A stretch of DNA of 64,000 nt from Betaproteobacteria bacterium. Its GTDB lineage: Bacteria; Acidobacteriota; Terriglobia; Acidiferrales; UBA7541. Below the pieces are notes generated by a model. That model searched no databases. It was not told where the DNA came from and saw only the letters and a list, made by a program, of their open reading frames with translations. Shown here piece by piece: positions 9,918-18,873 of this stretch (positions are counted from its first letter, which is position 1; each line of letters starts with the position of its first letter). Where the stretch lies: assembly GCA_903970165.1 (NCBI GenBank), contig CAJCHZ010000047.1, forward strand, positions 124,001 through 188,000, given 5' to 3'. Both the position numbers and the translations under genes were made by a program.

Positions 9918-10325
9918 ATGGGATTTCTTTTCCGCACACCAAGTGATAAATCCATTCTGGAGATGCGCCGGCTCGCTGCGTTCGCCCGCATTCGGCGGGG
10001 CGAACCTCTAGCGGCCATTGCCCGGTCCCTGGGGGTGAGCCGGCAAGCGGTTCACCAGTGGGCACAATCGGTCCGCGAGCGTGGAGCAGCTTCCTTGCGG
10101 CGCAAGCCGATGGGCCGGCCTCCGAAGCTGAGCCGCAAGCAAATGACTCATCTCTGGCGTCTACTGGCTAAGACACCGACCTATTACGGTTTCCCGGAGC
10201 AAGGATGGAGCCCCATGCGGGTTTCGAAACTCATCTATCAACAGTTCGGAGTTCGCTACGACCTCTATTACATTCGTCCGCTCTTGGCTCGCTTTGGTTG
10301 GAGGCGCTGGTCCAAGAAGATCTAG
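9918..10325 (+). pseudogene. IS630-type transposase N-terminal half (HTH only)
   Basis: 135 residues matching only the DNA-binding half of IS630/Tc1-mariner transposases: a first helix-turn-helix ('GEPLAAIARSLGVSRQAVHQWAQ'), a 'RPPKLSRKQ' linker, and the second winged helix ('YYGFPEQGWSPMRVSKLIYQQFGVRYDL...LLARFGWR'). It stops right after 'WSKKI', where the linker to the DDE catalytic domain normally begins, and no catalytic domain follows in any frame before the next gene at 10404. Either a truncated insertion sequence or a domesticated HTH protein; truncated orfA-like copies are common in Acidobacteriota. No terminal inverted repeats were identified. Confidence 0.7.
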
Positions 10326-10403
10326 CAAATGAAGGGGCCGTGCTCGGGAACATTCTCTGTTTTCGGACCTAGAGCGCCGCGAGTTTCGGCCAATTTTTTT
10401 CTG

Positions 10404-10955
10404 TCACTGTTTCAAATAGCGCAGCCAGACAGATCCGGACTTAAAAGTCTTGGACTCAACAAGTTTTAATCGCAATTTATCCGGTAGGCTACTGCCTTCC
10501 AGCAGCCGTCTCCCTCCTCCTGCGAGGATTGGCTGAACGACAAATTGATATTCATCAATGAGACCGAGCTCTGTAAGTTGTGAAGGGATATCTACACCGC
10601 CGACTAAAATATCTTCGCCTAGTTCTTGTTTCAATTTGAGTATTTCGTCTTTAAGGTTCGTACGGACAATTCTCGTATTTCCTTCAGCGCTGTCCAATGA
10701 TCGTGAGAAAACAAGTTTGTTTTTGGAAACAAATGTTTTCGCAAATTCGATGTCCCCTTTTTCCTCCGAAGGATTGTTTGCCACATCTGGCCAATAAGGA
10801 ACCATCAATTGATAAGTTTTACGTCCATAAACGATCAGGCCAACGCCCCGCAGGAGCCGCGTATAGTGTTCGAGTGTCGTTTCATCGGCAGTCATCTTGG
10901 TGTGGTCGCAGCAGGCATCTAAGGTGATGTTGATTGCGTAGATTACGTTTCTCAT
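10404..10955 (-). CDS. Dihydrofolate reductase-family protein (RibD C-terminal type)
   Basis: 183 residues of the RibD-C/dihydrofolate-reductase-like fold: 'MRNVIYAINITLDACCDH' (first strand and loop), 'GLIVYGRKTYQLMVPYWP', 'LGEDILVGGVDIPSQLTELGLIDEY' (the nucleotide-binding GG segment) and 'PILAGGGRRLLEG'. Probably an NAD(P)H-dependent reductase; the substrate is unknown and it is unlikely to be the housekeeping DHFR. ATG at 10955 is chosen over an upstream TTG. The gene is visibly richer in A and T than its neighbours and sits next to the transposase fragment, suggesting horizontal acquisition. Confidence 0.85.
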   Translation of the reverse strand: MRNVIYAINITLDACCDHTKMTADETTLEHYTRLLRGVGLIVYGRKTYQLMVPYWPDVANNPSEEKGDIEFAKTFVSKNKLVFSRSLDSAEGNTRIVRTNLKDEILKLKQELGEDILVGGVDIPSQLTELGLIDEYQFVVQPILAGGGRRLLEGSSLPDKLRLKLVESKTFKSGSVWLRYLKQ

Positions 10956-11294
10956 TTTCGCCCCGGATTGAGCAGCATGATCTTCCAATATAAATCCAAT
11001 AACTTTAAACCGCGCGTCATTGCAACATACATCCGGCTGGAAACGGCCGCCCCGATGTCGCCGGCTTTCGTTGGTCGTGAACAGCTTGTGCCTTCACCCA
11101 GCAGCCCAGCGTGTAATTTTACCGTAAAACTCTAGCTCATATTTTCAGACAGCGGCGTTGAAAAAGCTGCTTGACGGAATGATTTTTTGTTTCTGCCTGG
11201 GCTGACGACAAACGCCCTGCCTGCCCTTGATTCGACAGCTATCTCAAACTTAATTGCTCGCACAAAGCGTTGAGTCTTGGTCTCCGCCGCAACT
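10956..11294. other. Intergenic region, no gene seen
   Basis: About 340 bp upstream of the dihydrofolate-reductase-like gene and downstream of the TonB receptor. The first ~80 bp are AT-rich and presumably hold the promoter of the reductase gene. A 63-codon minus-strand frame here has no recognisable domain. Confidence 0.45.
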
Positions 11295-11337
11295 AAAACG
11301 AACCCCGCTCGCACGGGTGACACGCGAGCGGGGTTCG
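11295..11337 (-). terminator. Rho-independent terminator of the TonB receptor gene
   Basis: Perfect 14-bp inverted repeat: CGAACCCCGCTCGC at 11299-11312 and GCGAGCGGGGTTCG at 11324-11337, with an 11-nt loop. Read on the minus strand, it lies about 20 nt after the receptor stop codon and is followed by TTTTAG. Confidence 0.85.
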
Positions 11338-11356
11338 ATATCTACTCCAGGGGTGG

Positions 11357-14300
11357 TTAGAAGTAGATCTTTCCGCCGAGCTGGAAGACTCGCGGGTCAA
11401 AGGCAGAATTGAACTGGCCGAAGTTGGAGTTGCCAAAGGTGGTGTTCACACCGTTGAACTGGGTGTGGTTCCAAGTATTGAAAGACTCCACGCGGAGCTC
11501 GAAGCGGCTGCCGCGAGCTTCACTAAACGTGAAGCTCTTGAAGAGGGAGAGATTCCAGTTGTCACGGCCAGGTCCGCGCAAAGCGTTGTGGCCGAGGTTG
11601 CCCCAAGCCCCGGGCGTCGGGTCCGCGAATGCCGACGGGTTGATGTATTGAATGCACTGCCCGCCGGCGCATGTAGAGTGCTCATAGGAGATGGTGCCAA
11701 CCAGGTCTGGACGGTTCGCGCCATTGGGCACTCCGTTACCGCCCTGACCGCCGGAAAGACCGAGGTTTAGCGGGACGCCAGACTCCAAAGTGACGATTCC
11801 AGAAATCTGCCAACCGCCGACTGCGGTCCTGAGCAAACGATTGTCATTGTGGCGGAGGAAGGGGATGTCGTAAATAAAGTCGACCACGGCCACGTGCGTG
11901 CGATCGTATCCACTCGGGCCGACGTCATAGGTCCAGCCCTGGTATGGGTTGGAGACGTTACCCAAGTCGCCCCCGCCGTTGCCGGCAGTGGTCGGGTCCA
12001 TGGCATGGGAATAGGTGTAGAACGCGCGAAGGTTGAGGTCTTTGCCTAGCTGGGAATTCAAGTCGATTTGGAGTCCATTGTAATGCGTGTTGGCCTCGTT
12101 CTCGGATTCGATGATTCCCGTATAGCCCGGGAAGGGCAGGCCGGGAGCAGTCTGGTATGGGGCGTTGTTGTTATACAGGTTGAACAGGTCGGACTCATCG
12201 GGCAGGTTGACGTTGCGATAGTCGTTCTGATGCCGCCCTACGTTGCCGACGTAAGCCACCGACAACACGGTCTTGGAGCTCAAGGCGTGCTGCACGCCGA
12301 TGCTCCACTGATAGCTGACCGGCAATTTGTAGTCGTCGACGTCCATTCCCGTGATTTGTGCGGCGTTAATTGGGAGAGGCGGTACGGCCCCGCTGGAAAG
12401 AGCGACGCTGGGATTGACCATTTCAACGCCGTTGACATTGACCTGCAGGCTAAAGGGAATGTTGGGACCGGCATTGTACATGTCGTTACCCTGAATGCGC
12501 TCGTACATGATGCCAAAACCGCCGCGAAGAACGGTTTTTCCGTTGCCTGTGAGGTCATAGCCAAAGCCAAGACGAGGACCAAAGGCAGCCCAATGGTTGT
12601 TGACCAGGCCCTTGGGGACGCAGAAGCCTCCCGTGTAGCAATGTCCAGGAATACCGATTCCGTTCAAGTAGAGCTGGGTGTTGGCAAGAATGGAATTCGG
12701 GCTGGTACCGAGCCCTGGACTAGTCGGATCGATCGTGTTGTTTGGCAAAAATACGGCCGCATCAGCCTGGTTGTAAAGTTGAGGGTAGAAATTGCCCATG
12801 CGATCGTTGGCTTCGTAAGTGTGAGGCACGCCGTCCCAACGCAAGCCGAGGTTGAGGGTTAGGCGACGATTCACGCGCCAGTTGTCCTGGACGTAGGCAG
12901 CCCACGAGACATTGTTCCAGTATCCTTTGTCTTGCACCGCGAGTTCCTGATAGGACGAAGCATCGCCCAGAAGGAAATCTGCGAAGTCATTACCGCACTT
13001 TTCGTTGTTGGGCAGCGGACAAGTAACGCCGGCGGAGTTGGCGGTGTATGTACCGTTGAAGGAGAAGCCTCCTTGGGTCTGACCGAACAGGTCCTGGACC
13101 TTTTTATAAAGGGCCCAGCTTCCGCCGAACTTGAACTGGTGTGCGCCGTGAGTCCAGGAGACGTCATCGCGGAGCTGGTAATCGTCCGCTTTGTTTCTCC
13201 ACGGCCAGCTGGAGACTTCGAAATGGGTTCCGAAGGCGCCACCCAGGTCAATGTTGGGGATGCGATTCATATTGTTGGGGCCGGTGAAGAGCCGTGAAGT
13301 GGAACTGTCATAACCAGACGGGAGAGACAAGCTGTCCAAGCCGGCACCGGGAGTCGGAATGATATTGATGCGGTTGCCGTTGTAGTTGAAGGCGACTTCG
13401 TTTACCAAAGTTGGGCTAATCGTGTAAGTCGTGTGAACAACGGCGCTGTAGGAAGGATTGCCGAAAGTGTCCCCTACGGTAGGAACGTTTGCGCCGCTCC
13501 ACTGGCTGACGGAATAACCCTGGGAGACCTGCTCCGAGATGAAGTGACCGAAAACGGAGAATTTGGATGAGAAGTTATGATCAATGCGAACGATCTCTTC
13601 GCGCAAATTCGTCGGCGCGTTGGTGCCGCCGAAGAACTCGTCTCCTCCTGGGTTGGTGGGTTTCGGGAAGATCCCTGCGTTTGCAAGCGACGCGGCGTTC
13701 GGAGAAATCATGCACGCCGGAATGACGTTTCCGGGGAACTGGCCACCGGAAGTAATTCCAGCGGGAATTACGCCGTTGCACAACTGACCTGAGCCCGGGG
13801 CTCCAAAAAGCACATTCTGGCTAACCTGAGGATTCGTTCCCGTGTAAGTTGGGACATAGATGGGGATGAGGTTCCCGCTCGAGTCTTTGAGCGAGCTGAA
13901 ATCAGCACCAGCAGCAGTAGGGTACAAAGCAGCCGGTGGAACCAACTGCCCGCTGGAGATGCTGCCCTGGATCAAGGGGCGCCATTCCATATTGTAGAAG
14001 AAGAAGGTCTTCTTTTTATCCGGGTTGTAGAAGTGGCCGAATGTGACCGGACCGCCGACATTGAACCCGTACACATTGAGGCGTAGTTCAGCGACGGGAT
14101 TGTACGCGCCCGCTGTGTTGTGAGTGGGATTGAAGAAGTTGCGTGCGTCGAGGGCGTCATTGCGGTTGAACTCCCAAGCGGAAGCGTGGAATTGGCTCGT
14201 TCCGGACTTCAGAACCATGGTCATCGTGCCCGCCGAAGAGAGACCATAGTCCGCGCTGTAGTTGGAAGTTAAGGCGCGGAACTCGGCGATGGCGTCGCTG

Positions 14301-15013
14301 GACGGAGCGATACTCATGCCGCCGGCGCCGCCGCGGTCATCGTCTTCGCCGCCGTCGAGCAAATAAATATTGTGGTTCTGACGCATCCCGTTGAATTCGA
14401 CGCTGTTGTCGCCTCCGACCGGAGTGTTGGTGACACCTGAGCTCATACCGCCGGAGCCACCAATCTGGCTCGAAGCTCCTGGGGTCAAAGCGGCAAGCTG
14501 GTAAATGCTGCGGCCGCTGATTGCCAGCTGGCTCATTTGCTGGCCGGTAATGAGGTTGCTGACTTCTCCGGAATCGGCTTGAACCTGAACAGCATTGGCT
14601 TCGACCGTAACGGTTTCCTGAGAGGCGCCCATTTGCATCTGGAAATCCACGCGAAGGCTGGCGCCGACGGTGAGGACGATGTCCTTTTGTTCGGCGACCT
14701 TGAAACCTTTGGCCTCAGCTTTTACTTTGTAATGACCAATCTGAAGATCGACAGCGACGTACTGGCCGGCGTCATTCGTCGGAATGTTGGTGCTGACGCC
14801 GGTATCGGTATTAGTTAGAGTGACGTTCACGTTCGGCACAACAGCACCGGACGGATCCGTGACGGTTCCGCGGATGGTGGTCTGTTGGGCGAAGGTTGAA
14901 AACGAAAAACCAATCAAGGCGACAACCAGCCCGAGTACAAACCGCAAACCGCGCTTGCCGTCAACAAAAACGATATTCTGAACAGCGCAAAAAAAAGAGC
15001 ACATCGAATTCAT
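11357..15013 (-). CDS. TonB-dependent receptor, Oar-like with N-terminal CarboxypepD_reg domain
   Basis: 1218-residue outer-membrane receptor. After a signal peptide ('VLGLVVALIGFSFSTFAQQ') comes a carboxypeptidase-regulatory-like beta-sandwich (residues ~46-130, 'TIRGTVTDPSGAVVPNVNVTLTN'), a plug domain ('QMSQLAISGRSIYQLAALTPG', 'NSVEFNGMRQNHNIYLLDGGE') and a long barrel ending in Phe ('RVFQLGGKIYF'), as required for barrel insertion. This Oar-like class is greatly expanded in Acidobacteriota and is thought to import large organic substrates. ATG with GGAGG 8 nt upstream. A GCAATATCCA-N15-ATATGACCA motif lies ~100-130 bp upstream, matching one before the nearby MocR gene. Confidence 0.95.
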   Translation of the reverse strand: MNSMCSFFCAVQNIVFVDGKRGLRFVLGLVVALIGFSFSTFAQQTTIRGTVTDPSGAVVPNVNVTLTNTDTGVSTNIPTNDAGQYVAVDLQIGHYKVKAEAKGFKVAEQKDIVLTVGASLRVDFQMQMGASQETVTVEANAVQVQADSGEVSNLITGQQMSQLAISGRSIYQLAALTPGASSQIGGSGGMSSGVTNTPVGGDNSVEFNGMRQNHNIYLLDGGEDDDRGGAGGMSIAPSSDAIAEFRALTSNYSADYGLSSAGTMTMVLKSGTSQFHASAWEFNRNDALDARNFFNPTHNTAGAYNPVAELRLNVYGFNVGGPVTFGHFYNPDKKKTFFFYNMEWRPLIQGSISSGQLVPPAALYPTAAGADFSSLKDSSGNLIPIYVPTYTGTNPQVSQNVLFGAPGSGQLCNGVIPAGITSGGQFPGNVIPACMISPNAASLANAGIFPKPTNPGGDEFFGGTNAPTNLREEIVRIDHNFSSKFSVFGHFISEQVSQGYSVSQWSGANVPTVGDTFGNPSYSAVVHTTYTISPTLVNEVAFNYNGNRINIIPTPGAGLDSLSLPSGYDSSTSRLFTGPNNMNRIPNIDLGGAFGTHFEVSSWPWRNKADDYQLRDDVSWTHGAHQFKFGGSWALYKKVQDLFGQTQGGFSFNGTYTANSAGVTCPLPNNEKCGNDFADFLLGDASSYQELAVQDKGYWNNVSWAAYVQDNWRVNRRLTLNLGLRWDGVPHTYEANDRMGNFYPQLYNQADAAVFLPNNTIDPTSPGLGTSPNSILANTQLYLNGIGIPGHCYTGGFCVPKGLVNNHWAAFGPRLGFGYDLTGNGKTVLRGGFGIMYERIQGNDMYNAGPNIPFSLQVNVNGVEMVNPSVALSSGAVPPLPINAAQITGMDVDDYKLPVSYQWSIGVQHALSSKTVLSVAYVGNVGRHQNDYRNVNLPDESDLFNLYNNNAPYQTAPGLPFPGYTGIIESENEANTHYNGLQIDLNSQLGKDLNLRAFYTYSHAMDPTTAGNGGGDLGNVSNPYQGWTYDVGPSGYDRTHVAVVDFIYDIPFLRHNDNRLLRTAVGGWQISGIVTLESGVPLNLGLSGGQGGNGVPNGANRPDLVGTISYEHSTCAGGQCIQYINPSAFADPTPGAWGNLGHNALRGPGRDNWNLSLFKSFTFSEARGSRFELRVESFNTWNHTQFNGVNTTFGNSNFGQFNSAFDPRVFQLGGKIYF

Positions 15014-15109
15014 AGAAATGCCTCCACACCCCGACTGGATTCGCGAAATAGATTCTTGCTATTTGAAACACCAATTTATAAGGAAACTTATCGTCGAGAG
15101 TGGTTGCTA

Positions 15110-15143
15110 GCAATATCCACTTGGTGGAATTCTTATATGACCA
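15110..15143. promoter_or_regulatory. Bipartite motif copy A, upstream of TonB receptor
   Basis: GCAATATCCA (15110-15119) and ATATGACCA (15135-15143), separated by 15 bp. The same two words with exactly the same spacing occur before the MocR gene at 16116. The 15-bp spacers differ. Candidate binding site for the MocR-type regulator; inferred. Confidence 0.5.
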
Positions 15144-15233
15144 CTATTTGGGAAAGGAAGAACACCCGGTGGGAGGCTTTTGCAACTTAAGCCTGTAATA
15201 GACAGACTACAAAGCGCCGACGCGCGCGCACGA

Positions 15234-16034
15234 TCAATTTTGGACTTTTTTCAGAACTGCCCCGAGTACGCGCCCGGGGCCGGCTTCCTGGGCAAATGCA
15301 ATCAAGCGCACGTTGGATGGATCGATGCCGGGCTTGAGCTTTACTTGAAAATCCTGACTGAACGGTTTTGTTTTGTCGAGTTTGCCGATCTTCTTGAATT
15401 CTTCCACTACCGCCACGTGAACCAGATGTTTCCCGGAATTTTCTCCGCGCAAAACCTGAGATTCCGCGTGATCAAGGGCCACCACAACGTAGATGTCCGC
15501 GTTGTGCTTTTCAGGAGCCTCTCCCGCTTCGACGCGAGCGTTTAACACTGCCGGAGTTTTGCCTTCAATATTCAACGAACTAATCTGCACGGCAACATGG
15601 GGCAGAGCAGCGGCCTTCTCCAGGGTTTGTAAACGTTCCGCGCTGCTCCCTTGCAGCTCGCTCATTCCATCAACAATGAATTGCGGAGTGTATGGGGTTT
15701 TTAGTCCCAGCGCGCCAACATACGCTGCTTGCCGCTCCGTCAGAAGAGACGAGGAATACGGATCTTTCCAGCCATCATGATTCCAGTAGTCTACGTGCTC
15801 GCTCAGAACAATAATCTGCGTGCCTGTAATCGGCTGCGCGGTATCCATTCGTTGCAGCAGTTCATCCGCGGGAGGGCAGCTCGAACAACCTTCGGAAGTA
15901 AACAATTCAACGAGAACTGGCACTGCGGAGGCACGTCCGGAAGCGTTTCCGGAACCATGGACATCGTTCGCCGTCTGGCGAGCGAGCCCTGCTGTCGCGC
16001 ACGCAATAACCACCAGAACTGTAAATAGCTTCAT
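15234..16034 (-). CDS. DUF1223 thioredoxin-fold secreted protein
   Basis: 266 residues with a signal peptide ('MKLFTVLVVIACATAGLA'). The DUF1223 signature is clear: 'VLVELFTSEGCSSCPPADELLQ' carries a thioredoxin-like CxxC, followed by 'IIVLSEHVDYWNHDGWKDPYSS' and 'YTPQFIVDG'. The family is periplasmic with a thioredoxin fold and an unknown biochemical role, presumably redox. The ATG at 16034 is chosen because it starts the signal peptide; an upstream GTG at 16085 is possible, and neither has a strong ribosome site. It lies between the TonB receptor (same strand) and the divergent MocR regulator. Confidence 0.85.
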   Translation of the reverse strand: MKLFTVLVVIACATAGLARQTANDVHGSGNASGRASAVPVLVELFTSEGCSSCPPADELLQRMDTAQPITGTQIIVLSEHVDYWNHDGWKDPYSSSLLTERQAAYVGALGLKTPYTPQFIVDGMSELQGSSAERLQTLEKAAALPHVAVQISSLNIEGKTPAVLNARVEAGEAPEKHNADIYVVVALDHAESQVLRGENSGKHLVHVAVVEEFKKIGKLDKTKPFSQDFQVKLKPGIDPSNVRLIAFAQEAGPGRVLGAVLKKVQN

Positions 16035-16115
16035 AACGAGGGGGACACTTCTGGAGATGCGAGCATTATTCACGAGAGCCGCCACCTTTCATCTTGCCCG
16101 ACGAAGTGGTTGAAG

Positions 16116-16149
16116 GCAATATCCATATTACGTAGATTCGATATGACCA
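16116..16149. promoter_or_regulatory. Bipartite motif copy B, before MocR gene
   Basis: GCAATATCCA (16116-16125) and ATATGACCA (16141-16149) with 15 bp between, identical in words and spacing to copy A at 15110. It ends 4 bp before the MocR start codon and lies in the divergent promoter region shared with the DUF1223 gene. MocR/GabR-type dimers are known to bind spaced direct repeats, so this is a plausible autoregulatory site. Confidence 0.5.
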
Positions 16150-16153
16150 TAGA

Positions 16154-17665
16154 ATGTCGCCTATGAAAAGAATATCGGGTGGGTTCTCCCTTGTGATCGC
16201 AGTCGATCGAAGGGCCAAGGATCCACTGCACAAGCAGATCTATGACGCCTTTCGCTCCATGATCGTTGGGCGCCGTCTGCGAGCCGGAGAACAAATCCCG
16301 TCCACTCGAACTCTGGCTTCCGACTTGAAGGTATCCCGAATCCCAGTCCTCACGGCCTATTCTCAGCTACTCGCCGAAGGTTATTTCGAGGCCCGTGCAG
16401 GTGCCGGAACCTTCGTCTGCAGTTCGCTGCCGGACCAGGTTACGTGGAACACGGGCAGTGCCACACGGTCGACGCCACCCCTTGCCGGTTCCCGAGCCGT
16501 CGGCCGCCGCGCCTTGCTTCTTCCTCCGTACCAGAGGATCCCCTGGCTGCGTGGTGTGGGAGCGTTTAGCGTAAGCCAGCCAGCTTACGACCAGTTTCCA
16601 TTCCAGATCTGGTCGAAGTTGATCCTCCGGCACTGCCGCAATCCACACGCAAGCCAACTTCACTACGGAAATCCCCTGGGATTGGAACCATTGCGCGAAG
16701 CCATTTGTACCTACCTCGGAACATCCCGCGCTGTTCGCTGCGATCCGCAGCAGGTCATGATCGTTTCTGGTTCTCAGCAAGCGCTGGAGATCTCCTCTCG
16801 CGTCTTGCTGGACCCCGGAAACGCGGTTTGGATGGAGGAGCCCGGTTATTGGTTGACGCGGCAGGTTCTTACGGCCGCAGGCTGCCGTCTCATTCCCGTT
16901 CCCGTGGACAACGAAGGGCTTGATGTAGCGGTCGGCATCAAAGCCTGTCGTAAGGCTAGAGCCGTCTATGTTGCACCCTCGCACCAATATCCGATCGGGG
17001 CGACCATGAGCGCCTCGCGCCGGCTCCAGTTGTTGGCTTGGGCTGAAAGCTCGGGATCCTGGATTATCGAGGATGACTACGACAGCGAGTACCGCTACGG
17101 CAGCATGCCTATCGCTTCACTGCAAGGGCTCGACTCCAATTCTCGCGTGATCTATATCGGAACCTTCAGCAAGACGCTTTTTCCATCTCTTCGCATCGGC
17201 TACATCGTCATACCGCAGGACCTCGTTTCCAGGTTTGCAGCCGTTCGTCATGCCATGGACATCACATCGCCTTACCTTTACCAGGCCGTGCTCACGGATT
17301 TCATGAAGGAAGGGCATTACGCGCGCCACATTCGCAGAATGCGCCTGCTTTATGAAAAACGGCGACAAGCGCTTGTTGCCGCCATTCGCGAAGAATTTGG
17401 TTCTGCTCTGGAAGTACTCGGCTCAGAGGCGGGCATGCATCTGGCTGTGACCCTGCCGAAGGGATTCCGCGATATGGAGATTACCAAGCATGCCGCGCAA
17501 GAAAAGCTCTGGATCGCGCCGCTCTCTCCTGCCTACTTAGGTAAGCCTGTGCGTCAGGGATTTATCCTGGGCTTCGGAAGTACTCCCACCTCGCAAATGG
17601 CCCATGCGGTACGCCGCCTGAAGGCTGTTATTCTGGCACATGGGAAGTTACCAGCGAAAGAATGA
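16154..17665 (+). CDS. MocR-type regulator (GntR HTH + aminotransferase domain)
   Basis: 503 residues. Residues ~20-90 are a GntR winged helix ('PLHKQIYDAFRSMIVGRRLRAGEQIPSTRTLASDLKVSR'); residues ~130-490 are a fold-type-I aminotransferase-like domain with 'IIEDDYDSEYRYG' (Asp307/308) and the PLP lysine in 'YIGTFSKTLFPSLRIGY' (Lys340). Such proteins sense PLP or amine ligands and regulate neighbouring genes. Length matches the family. Two nearby ATGs (16154, 16163) are possible. It is divergent from the DUF1223 gene; a spaced motif just before its start also occurs before the TonB receptor, so it may control that gene cluster. Confidence 0.92.
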   Translation: MSPMKRISGGFSLVIAVDRRAKDPLHKQIYDAFRSMIVGRRLRAGEQIPSTRTLASDLKVSRIPVLTAYSQLLAEGYFEARAGAGTFVCSSLPDQVTWNTGSATRSTPPLAGSRAVGRRALLLPPYQRIPWLRGVGAFSVSQPAYDQFPFQIWSKLILRHCRNPHASQLHYGNPLGLEPLREAICTYLGTSRAVRCDPQQVMIVSGSQQALEISSRVLLDPGNAVWMEEPGYWLTRQVLTAAGCRLIPVPVDNEGLDVAVGIKACRKARAVYVAPSHQYPIGATMSASRRLQLLAWAESSGSWIIEDDYDSEYRYGSMPIASLQGLDSNSRVIYIGTFSKTLFPSLRIGYIVIPQDLVSRFAAVRHAMDITSPYLYQAVLTDFMKEGHYARHIRRMRLLYEKRRQALVAAIREEFGSALEVLGSEAGMHLAVTLPKGFRDMEITKHAAQEKLWIAPLSPAYLGKPVRQGFILGFGSTPTSQMAHAVRRLKAVILAHGKLPAKE

Positions 17666-17715
17666 AGGCGAAGTGGTTAAAGGTTCGTCTGGCGTAGGTT
17701 CTATCGCCGAGCCAA

Positions 17716-17791
17716 AGCGGTTACATCAGAACCAGCATAAGTGGTTATTGCCCGCTTGCGTTGAATCGGACAGACTCTACTTTCTATGCCT
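17716..17791 (+). repeat. 76-bp leader element, copy 1
   Basis: This 76-bp segment recurs at 49821-49896 with 71 of 76 bases identical; all five differences are transitions. Both copies have the same orientation relative to the gene downstream and end 46 and 34 nt before the respective start codon. AGCGG (17716-17720) can pair with CCGCT (17752-17756), enclosing a second possible helix AACCA/TGGTT. Could be a structured leader RNA, a shared promoter or a small mobile repeat. Confidence 0.7.
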
Positions 17792-17837
17792 GTTGTTTCC
17801 GTTTCGAAGCGTTCCTCCCCTTCTGCGGAGCCTGTTT

Positions 17838-18818
17838 ATGATTGATTTTTTTAGCCACAGCCAGTTTGTCCTCGCGGCTTTCTCCTTTTCGCCCTTCGTC
17901 TTCTGGCCCTATTTTTTCGGGGCCGTAACTCTGGTCGTCGGGTTGGCAATGGCCACCAGGACCGAACTTTGGCAGGCGTACGGCTCCGACAAGCTGATTT
18001 GGTTTGGCCCTCTTTCATTTGCTATTGCGATGGCCATCTTTGGCGGCGACCACATGGCCGCCGCTAAACTCATCGCGCTGGGCATCCCGTCTTGGATTCC
18101 GGGACACTTGTTTTGGGCCTACTTCGTGGGAGTCGCTCTTATCGCCGCGGCTTTGAGTCTCGCAACAGGAATACAATGGCGGCTTGCAGCCTTCCTGCTC
18201 GGCGTCATGATCTTTCTTTTCGTTCTCATACTGCATATCCCTGCGTTATTCGCGGTGCCTCGCGACCAAATCAAACTGACCATCGCCTTGAGGGATTTGG
18301 CCTTAAGCGGCGGCGCGCTCGCCATCGGCGTCTCACGACGCGATAGCTCTCTGGTTACGAGGTTCCAGACGTTTGCCCGGTTCCTGGTTGCTATCCCGAT
18401 TGCCGTTTTCGGCATCGACCAGTTTCTGAATCCGGCTTTCGCGCCCGGCATTCCCCAGGAAAGCGGCACTTTCTTTTTCACCTTGCCCGACTGGTTTCCA
18501 GCGCACGTTTTCTGGACTTTCCTCAGTGGCATGGTATTCCTTGTTTGTTCGCTTGGTATGTTTAGCCGGAAGTATGCGCATTCCGCTGCAAGGTTTTTGG
18601 GCGGAACCTTGCTCCTCTTGACCGTGCTCATTTACTTGCCTCTGACGGTGGCCGCGGCTTCCGATGTAGCGAATGGTTTGAATTATTTGGCAATACACCT
18701 GGCGTTGGCAGGCTCGGCATTCTTTCTTGCCGCGTCTTTGCCGGTGCCGTCTCCTCTTGCGGAACGCACTGGCAAGTTGGTCGGAGAAAACGTCGCCGTC
18801 TTCCCGGAAAAATCTTAG
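17838..18818 (+). CDS. DoxX-like integral membrane protein with internal duplication
   Basis: 326 residues, almost entirely hydrophobic helices. Two halves resemble each other: 'AIFGGDHMAAAKLIALGIPSWIPGHLFWAYF' and 'AVFGIDQFLNPAFAPGIP...LPDWFPAHVFWTFL', each starting a DoxX-like four-helix unit. DoxX-type proteins are inner-membrane proteins linked to redox processes; the specific role here is unknown. ATG with GGAG upstream is preferred over an in-frame start at 17640, whose first 66 codons would run through the 76-bp leader element. Confidence 0.8.
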   Translation: MIDFFSHSQFVLAAFSFSPFVFWPYFFGAVTLVVGLAMATRTELWQAYGSDKLIWFGPLSFAIAMAIFGGDHMAAAKLIALGIPSWIPGHLFWAYFVGVALIAAALSLATGIQWRLAAFLLGVMIFLFVLILHIPALFAVPRDQIKLTIALRDLALSGGALAIGVSRRDSSLVTRFQTFARFLVAIPIAVFGIDQFLNPAFAPGIPQESGTFFFTLPDWFPAHVFWTFLSGMVFLVCSLGMFSRKYAHSAARFLGGTLLLLTVLIYLPLTVAAASDVANGLNYLAIHLALAGSAFFLAASLPVPSPLAERTGKLVGENVAVFPEKS

Positions 18819-18873
18819 GCAACAAAATTTCGCGGGCGGTTGTTTTCGTTCAGCCTCAAATAAAATGAAGGCG

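Noticed and set aside
11132..11323. 63-codon minus-strand frame
   Set aside because: Overlaps the receptor gene's terminator and shows no domain.
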